DNA from: Phoronis ovalis
Taxonomy: Eukaryota; Phoronida; Phoronidae
Direction of reading: 5' to 3'
NCBI GenBank assembly: GCA_028565635.1
Contig: JAOXYB010037906.1
Coordinates: 1 to 13,473 of the forward strand
DNA: 13,473 nucleotides
The notes under the pieces were generated by a model. The model saw only the letters and a program-made list of their open reading frames with translations. It had not been told where the DNA came from and did no database searches. Numbering within the stretch: the first letter of the stretch is position 1; each line of letters begins with the position of its first letter. Of this stretch, positions 8,020 through 13,473 are shown one piece after another. The translations under genes were made by a program, and so were the position numbers.

Positions 8020-10251
8020 ATGCACGTTAATAGAAACATGCTTTTTACAACCGCGCTGTCTTTCCTTTTTCTCTGTGACTTCATGACACCGGGATCGACC
8101 AACGATCAATGCAGTCTTGCAATCAATAAAGAAAGTGCTGAAATATTCGCTTTAAAGTTAAACAATGAAGAGATACATGGAATGTGGATAGATTTAAGCT
8201 TTCAACTTCAAACAGGACACGTAACTAATAGCAGCGTAGCTTACCGAGGCAACAGATGGTATTGGAGTCACGCCGGCGAAAAGAACTTTTTACCCCTTCT
8301 AAGATATACTTATGCATTCACTACTCTGTCGCTCTCATTCTTCAGTGCAGTTTTTGTCGAAAGTTTTCCACTTACTGTAGTTGGAAATTGCTCAACCAAC
8401 TTGACTCTTGGAAAGAATGAAAGCAACTACTTGATTCTGAAAGCGCTAAAGGAGTTGGAAATCCTTGTCACGAACGACAGATACGCACAGCATGTGTATT
8501 GCAACAGGTTCATAAATATGGATGCACTCAATTCTCCTCTTCGCAACTTTCACCAGTTTATTGGTTATAATTATGGCTACGTTATGTATTCATGTATCAA
8601 TGACGCTGGTACTTTCTCCAACCCTGAATATGAAAATAATTTTGGACATTATATATCATGGACAATAGCAATTTTAGTGTGGCTGTTTGGGCCCCTCCTT
8701 CTCGTGTTCGTACCGTCAAATGGAAGTCGAACGACACCGGGGAGGACTACAACTATATCCTCTCATATTGTAGTTACACAATATGGTGAATATTATCGTG
8801 AAGGCTCTAATCCTATACATTTATGGTCAGTAATATATGATATTGTAACAGGTGAAATGTGTAGAACCGATAAAAATGACAATAGCTTCAACTTATGTGG
8901 CAAATGCATGCGAATATTAATGGTGTTTCCGGGTACTCTTATTATTTTTGCAGTCACAGTTGGAGCTAATTATGTCTACATGGTATATGAGGCTGATGCT
9001 TTACAATTTCGGATGGAAAACTGCATACCCATAGATTATTCGGCATTCGCTCCTCTATTTTTCCCTAATAGTATAAGTGACGTAGGAAGTTGTGTATTAT
9101 TGGTTATGGGTTTCTGGTGGGCCTTTTCAATTATTGGAACGCTTATTTTAATATTTCTTAGTTGGAATAGCCTTAACAGCTCTAATATAAATTGCTGCTG
9201 TGTTACAACCGAACAAAATATTGTCAGGGAAGAAGAACACCCTCTTCGTAACGAACACCATCTGCGTAAAGAATTATCGAGAGACATTGAAAATGAATAC
9301 GGTGGTGTACTATTCTCCCATAACAATAGCGGTACAACTGGCTTTGGTTATACGCTAATGGCAAGGAGTTTAGCTATGTGCAATCCTTCTTATTGGGTAG
9401 ATCTTTGTGGTCGTTGCTGTTCCAATGGTAAAAACAGCATTCCTTGGTATTTTTTGGCGTCGTTGGTACGCTTATTCTATGCATTTCCTTTGATTGGATT
9501 TTACTTTTCAATTGAGAAATTTGCATATGAGAATATGCCAGGACCAAATTGCGAATGCTGCGGGGGAAACAGATCCAACATATATCGAAGACTTCTATCT
9601 GTTGTTCTTACCTGCTTTCTATTTGTCCACCTATCATTACTTCTTTGCTGCTCTGTCGTATTTATAACTGATCTTTGTCTTGCCTTACTCGTAGCCTTGC
9701 TTACGTTTCCAACGGACGGTATGTGGCGCTCGTGGGTAGGTATATCGGTGACAGTTACGGTTTTGCAGTGTTTTCGTAATTCTTTCTCAGATTACGGGTA
9801 CTTTCTAGGTTTGGTACTTCAACATGTCAAGGATATTAAAATCCTTGATCATCCGGAAAATAACATGGTCCACGGTTACGGGGATTGCTTTAATTTCACC
9901 AATAAAAGAATAGCAGTGAGAAAAGATATTTACAAAAAATTGGTCGCCAAATTAAAACCAATACATGTTGAATTCGTGTGGTCCGTTGTGAAGAGCTTTA
10001 TTCTTATATTTGTGATAATTTTGGTTCTCGATATTCTAAACCAGTTCAATAATGTGGACATTAAAGCGATTCAACAGTTGTTGAACTTATTGGCTATAAT
10101 ATTAATACCAAAGTTTCTTGAAAATGTCAAAACATTGATACCATCTTATGATCAAAAATATCAGGATAATGTGGTAAAGGACGATATAGCAGAGCAAATA
10201 GATCAAATAATGAAGGAAGAATACTTGGAAATTGTATATATGTTTTCCTAG
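8020..10251 (+). CDS. Large multi-pass membrane protein with signal peptide, unrecognised family
   Basis: A 743-residue protein counted from the ATG at 8020 (A at -3). The frame is open upstream to 7969 but without ATG, and a second ATG lies six codons downstream. Residues 7-19 are a hydrophobic signal-peptide-like stretch. Residues about 25-205 look like an ectodomain with sequons at N70, N123, N127 and N133 and cysteines at 31, 124, 161 and 192. Strongly hydrophobic segments follow at about 211-232, 297-323, 355-382, 475-496, 524-563, 570-586, 652-673 and 685-702; 524-563 may be two helices. A polar loop at about 385-470 is rich in charged residues and cysteine. LCGKC (292-296) and LCGRC (462-466) each precede a membrane segment with R-[IL]-x(2)-x-[VA]-F-P. 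The tail (703-743) is acidic/polar. I do not recognise the family. A receptor or transporter-like surface protein is possible but not shown. No frameshift or internal stop is seen. Confidence 0.85.
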   Translation: MHVNRNMLFTTALSFLFLCDFMTPGSTNDQCSLAINKESAEIFALKLNNEEIHGMWIDLSFQLQTGHVTNSSVAYRGNRWYWSHAGEKNFLPLLRYTYAFTTLSLSFFSAVFVESFPLTVVGNCSTNLTLGKNESNYLILKALKELEILVTNDRYAQHVYCNRFINMDALNSPLRNFHQFIGYNYGYVMYSCINDAGTFSNPEYENNFGHYISWTIAILVWLFGPLLLVFVPSNGSRTTPGRTTTISSHIVVTQYGEYYREGSNPIHLWSVIYDIVTGEMCRTDKNDNSFNLCGKCMRILMVFPGTLIIFAVTVGANYVYMVYEADALQFRMENCIPIDYSAFAPLFFPNSISDVGSCVLLVMGFWWAFSIIGTLILIFLSWNSLNSSNINCCCVTTEQNIVREEEHPLRNEHHLRKELSRDIENEYGGVLFSHNNSGTTGFGYTLMARSLAMCNPSYWVDLCGRCCSNGKNSIPWYFLASLVRLFYAFPLIGFYFSIEKFAYENMPGPNCECCGGNRSNIYRRLLSVVLTCFLFVHLSLLLCCSVVFITDLCLALLVALLTFPTDGMWRSWVGISVTVTVLQCFRNSFSDYGYFLGLVLQHVKDIKILDHPENNMVHGYGDCFNFTNKRIAVRKDIYKKLVAKLKPIHVEFVWSVVKSFILIFVIILVLDILNQFNNVDIKAIQQLLNLLAIILIPKFLENVKTLIPSYDQKYQDNVVKDDIAEQIDQIMKEEYLEIVYMFS

Positions 10252-10265
10252 AATTATTGTATAAA

Positions 10266-10271
10266 ATTAAA
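10266..10271 (+). terminator. Candidate polyadenylation signal ATTAAA
   Basis: ATTAAA lies 15 nt after the stop codon and is followed by a T/G-rich stretch (AAGTGTTTG). This would give a very short 3' UTR. AATAAA at 10696-10701, also followed by T-rich sequence, is an equally plausible signal and would give a UTR of about 450 nt. Confidence 0.35.
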
Positions 10272-10695
10272 AAGTGTTTGAAATTATGTACCTGGTAGAA
10301 AAGTGTTAATATGTTTTTAAGATTATAACCGTATAAGTGTTGTTGATTAACGTGACAGTGCATTTTTGCAGTATTGTAATAATTTCTGCGAAATCCCCAG
10401 GTAGATGGATGTGTAAGCATGTTTAATACCAAATGGGAAAAATATATACCTTTTCTAAAAATATCACATGATGCATAAAGAAGGCGTTATATTGAAAATT
10501 GTTAGTAGCAAGATAGATAAGTCACTTTTTGTTAAGATTGTAATTGCAATTAGTACCCGTTGATAACCCTGCTTAATTTGTTTCTAGCATTGTAATCCCC
10601 AATTCGATGTGATTATAATTACCATATTAATACTATACGGAAGCTTCTCCATAATTATTACTTATGGCTTAGTTATCATGTTAGACGATTTGCAA

Positions 10696-10701
10696 AATAA
10701 A
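10696..10701 (+). terminator. Candidate polyadenylation signal AATAAA
   Basis: The first canonical AATAAA downstream of the stop at 10251, followed within 40 nt by a T/G-rich tract. Another AATAAA lies at 10762-10767. The choice among these needs transcript data. Confidence 0.4.
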
Positions 10702-11103
10702 CAAGAGATTACAAAAAAATAGTTTAATCGTTCTAGTTTTTGTTTTATGTCTGTATTTCCAAATAAAATGGAAGACTTGTCTGTCATAATGTAACCAGCA
10801 CCTCCTCTCGCAGCATGTAATCCTTGTCGCTACACGTATGTACATAGCAGACACCTGAACTGCTGAATTTTTTTTAATCAACGTCTGTCTTAATCAACTT
10901 ATTTGAAATTTTTTACAGAGTTTTTTTATAAACGGACGCCGAACTTTTCAGAAGAACCACGTAAATGTGCATAAGCAAGTTTCTAAAATACTTATGAATA
11001 TTTTCGAGATTTATGCCTACTACTATCAGCCATCGTGAGCTAAATGTATTTAAAATTCTGCCTTTACATCCTGTTTTATTGTTTAAATTCAAGATTCAGT
11101 TCA
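10702..11103. other. No gene seen
   Basis: AT-rich sequence with no supported coding frame. The 66-codon minus-strand frame at 10681-10881 shows no recognisable motif. Confidence 0.5.
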
Positions 11104-11722
11104 TTTGCGAATAATATGATACAAAAATAATGTTGTGAATGGATGGATGGATGAATGGATGAATGGATGGACTTTATTATAGTTAGTTGGATTGAACATT
11201 GGCTTAAATTCGGTTATAGGTAAAGTCTGACATATCTCGCTTTCAAGCTTAAAAGGATCATTTTCATTTAATTTAATTTGTGCACTAAAGTATTTGTGTT
11301 GACTTAACATTAATTGTAGTATATCCCACTCTCCTGTGCCACCGTAAAATTCGCATGTTATTTTAATGTTTCAGTGAAAAAAATCATGAAATATTTTTTA
11401 TCGGGATAGGTGATATAGTACCTATTTACAATTTCATTCTCTTTGAATGTCCTGTTTTTTTAGTTCCCTATAGCTGATTGCAGCTCGTGGTTAAACCAGT
11501 TTATGAAGTCTATCCATATGTATAAGACGCATATAAAAGCAAAGTAAAGTTTTTGAGGTACTTGAGGCGCTGGCAATGAAACAAAACACTATATAACCCG
11601 ATTCCGAAACTGATAATATCCAGGATATAATTTACTTTAGATATAACCATAAATCTAAAAGTTGCTAATATTCTAATAGTTTCAATATTATCAGTTGACG
11701 TAAGCTGGAAGAAATTGAACAA
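11104..11722 (-). pseudogene. Second decayed coding sequence, unrecognised family
   Basis: Three protein-like blocks follow in order on the minus strand. Block one (11722-11513) is open for 70 codons, with RFMVISKVNYILDIISFGIG and an acceptor-like TTGTTCAATTTCTTCCAG at its 5' edge (CAG ending near 11705). A frame change at about 11514 gives WIDFINWFNHELQSAIGN, then a TAA at 11460-11462. The same frame continues for 33 codons (11459-11361) with ENEIVNRYYITYPDKKYF. A second change leads to an 89-codon open frame (11370-11104) with ITCEFYGGTGEWDILQLML and QHKYFSAQIKLNENDPFKL. It ends by running through AATAAAG and a CCAT repeat. Open runs this long are unusual in sequence this AT-rich. I do not recognise the family. 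It may be a retrocopied or mobile-element gene, or a broken host gene. Confidence 0.45.
11137..11178 (-). repeat. (GGAT/GAAT)n microsatellite next to AATAAA, probable retrotransposed 3' end
   Basis: The plus strand has GAATGGATGGATGGATGAAT-type repeats at 11137-11170 followed by TTTATT (11173-11178). Read on the minus strand this is AATAAAGT followed by CCAT/TCAT units, the same order of signal then short tandem repeat as in the LINE at 3179-3200. Confidence 0.75.
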
Positions 11723-12363
11723 AGATATTTAGTAGTATGGGTAGTATGAATTAAGTATGGCATATACTAAAAGTCTATTTCACTATTTTTTTTCCAGGTG
11801 TTTGATCCCATATCACAGGGAAAAAACATCTCTAGTTTACTTTTCTAGTACTAAAGTGAAAACAACAAAACAACCATTTTTAACTGGTGAAAGTTAGAAT
11901 TTTTTAAAGATTGTTTTTTGCTGAATTTTTTTTTTTTCAGTACGTCATGTTGAACGTCCACCCGAAATCATAGCGACTGTGAGCCATCTGGTGTTCGGTT
12001 GTTTGGATGTGCATGAACCAATGTAACAGCCGTTTATGTTGAGGGGCGGTATCAAAACTTTTTGATATGGTGATGTATATCATATGCGGTCATGCAAGAT
12101 TCGGTTGTTTTTTTAACAAACGAACCTTGTCACTAGATCGGGTATGGGTACGGGTATATGCCAAGCTTTTTCTTCTCTTATTTGTATTAGATTTGTAAAT
12201 GGTTTTATAACGAAATACATGTTTAAAGTGATTTTTGATAACCTAGTTCGTTGTAATTGTCAAGAGTTAGAGATTTTTAGCATAGATGAAAAGATTAAAA
12301 ACAATTAAAGTCAATTATCAGCAATGTATACAATTTAATGCTATCAGCATGTTAAACATTAAT
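11723..12363. other. Mostly non-coding, with a GC-richer island at about 11935-12065
   Basis: Most of this stretch is AT-rich without a gene. A thirteen-T tract ending in CAG precedes about 130 bp of clearly higher GC (11940-12065). On the minus strand this island is open for about 37 codons, with NINGCYIGSCTSKQPNTRW and LTVAMISGGRST, ending at a TGA. It has no start codon. It could be a fragment of an older element or an exon; I cannot tell. Confidence 0.35.
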
Positions 12364-13238
12364 TTATTTTTGCTGAGTATTGAAACCGTCACCATCATCA
12401 GCTTTGTCGTCTTCTCTGTCGTCGTCATCTCTATTGTCGTCATCGTCAGAATCGTCCTCAATATTTATAATAAATGGTTCTATCAAATTCCTGTCCATTC
12501 CGTCAAACTGCCAGAAGTCATTTTCAATCTTGTATGCACTCTCCCAATCTTTCTGTGCTACGCGGTTTAGAGATTCGTTGCACAGTAGTTGGACGTCTTT
12601 AAATTTGAAGGAAGTGTTATTTCGTGCTACATGTACGTAACCTTTTGCTTTTGCTCATATATCAATTAGATGGCGCATGGCGTTCAGTTCTCAATGTCTG
12701 ATTGGTGAGTACATAACTGTGTGGCCATTTTCAGCAGCAATATTTTCGACAATTCTTTCAACGGTTGTTGGAAACTTCTTTAGTCCTTCTAGCAAAACTT
12801 TCACCGTGTCTTTGTCTCCCTTATGGGTCCTGTAAAAATGTAAAAAAATATAAAGACTTATAAACTCATGTTTTTGTGACTAAAAAGATAGCTATCACAT
12901 ATGGATTTCATGTAGAAACTGTGCGATCTTGTACTAATGAAAATATTAAGTACTATATGTTAAATAATTTTCTAAGTTTTATCTTTCAAAAAAAACCCCA
13001 TGTTATTCGTCTGTTGTACCTACGTTTGGCATCATGAACTCCCGCATGAACTATTGTATCTTTTGCAAATATTCCCTGAACAGAACTGTGCGTTTTGACA
13101 CTTTAAAAGCTGTCGCAGCTCTGTCCACAGGTTTATCAATTGATAACCAGTATTCTTCTTTTTTTTCTGTTCTCGTACAAAATAATTATAAACACTGTGG
13201 ATTGTCTGCCTCTCGGTTCGTGATTTTTTCTTTGGCAT
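12364..13238 (-). pseudogene. Relic of a DDE transposase gene (Tc1/mariner-superfamily-like, DDE_3 type)
   Basis: The N-terminal piece starts at the ATG at 13238 with MPKKKSRTERQTIHSVYNYF. After a frame shift at an A8 run (T8 at about 13159-13166 on plus) it continues EEYWLSIDKPVDRAATAF and KVSKRTV, a helix-turn-helix like those at the N-terminus of such transposases. The C-terminal piece (12829-12364, after TTTTTACAG) has KKFPTTVERIVENIAAENGH, then a degenerate form of the family block PPYHCxLNPIExIWAxxKxYV (here SPIRH, stop, ELNAM ... stop, AKAKGYV), then ARNNTSFKFKDV, a W...KIENDFWQFDGM motif, FIINIEDD and an acidic tail. In-frame TGA stops lie at 12691-12693 and 12655-12657, in place of the family's usual Cys and Trp codons. 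The middle with the first two catalytic Asp residues is missing, and the third acidic residue is not preserved. Non-functional. Confidence 0.75.
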
Positions 13239-13473
13239 CTTGGAAATTGTCCCTTGCACATGTGTGAAAATTCACACCTCTCCCCAGGCAAGCAAATTAG
13301 GTTAAAGACGCCCTATTGATTTGTTCTGAATGGGTTTGACGTTTCGTCAGATACTCGCACACCACTGAAATATTCCTATGTTCAATTTAATTTTCTTCCA
13401 ATCGCGATCTGGTTAATAAGTAAATTACAAAGTGTTATATATCAAAATAACGGGTTATAAATTGTCTTTGCGA
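13239..13473. other. No gene seen; short perfect hairpin at 13262-13277
   Basis: GTGTGAA (13262-13268) pairs with TTCACAC (13271-13277) across two A residues, 24 nt upstream of the transposase relic's ATG. It could be leftover operator-like or terminal sequence of that element, or chance. The rest shows nothing I can name. Confidence 0.4.

Noticed and set aside
9036-9326. 96-codon minus-strand frame inside the membrane-protein gene
   Set aside because: Antisense shadow of a long, clearly coding plus-strand frame.
11935-12200. tRNA gene or tRNA-derived SINE
   Set aside because: A GGTTCG-like string is present near 12110-12130 but no matching A box, acceptor stem or anticodon arm could be drawn.
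12286-12640. Plus-strand frames rich in Ser or Val/Ile
   Set aside because: They are antisense shadows of the acidic tail of the transposase relic on the minus strand.
1-13473. CRISPR array or bacterial operon
   Set aside because: No regularly spaced identical repeats with unique spacers, no ribosome binding sites ahead of packed genes, and clear animal-type transposon relics.

Overview
The window looks like AT-rich nuclear DNA from an invertebrate animal, possibly a marine mollusc. The reasons are a 5'-truncated, frameshifted LINE, a decayed animal-type DDE transposase gene with a candidate intron, long stretches without genes, many simple repeats, and one large membrane-protein gene with eukaryotic features (signal peptide, N-glycosylation sequons, splice-acceptor-like site upstream of the start). 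No bacterial operon structure is seen. The mollusc assignment is inference from general impression, not from a marker gene.

Layout. 160-382 is an array built on the palindromic core TTCTATAGAA. 823-1136 and 3655-3967 are two copies of a repeat of about 313 bp in inverted orientation, about 2.5 kb apart. Between them lies the 3' end of a CR1/L2-like non-LTR retrotransposon (2604-3200, plus strand). 3968-5459 has no gene I can support. 5640-6870 on the minus strand reads as a decayed protein-coding sequence that no M-initiated open frame captures; it includes a clean 92-codon frame that absorbs a 9-bp tandem repeat as Leu-Pro-Ser. 7110-7450 is a degenerate palindromic repeat block.

The only apparently intact gene is at 8020-10251 (plus): a 743-residue multi-pass membrane protein with an N-terminal signal sequence, whose family I do not recognise. 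Its coding region lies in one exon, and an acceptor-like site just upstream suggests a 5' non-coding exon further left.

To its right, the minus strand carries two more relics. One at 11104-11722 is unrecognised and ends at an AATAAAG followed by a CCAT tandem repeat. The other at 12364-13238 is a relic of a DDE-type transposase, with an N-terminal helix-turn-helix piece and a C-terminal DDE piece ending in an acidic tail; its middle is missing. In three places (LINE, 5460-6870 relic, 11104-11722 relic) a coding remnant ends in AATAAA followed at once by a short tandem repeat, the usual look of retrotransposed 3' ends. The window is therefore one live orphan gene in a graveyard of mobile or retrocopied sequence.
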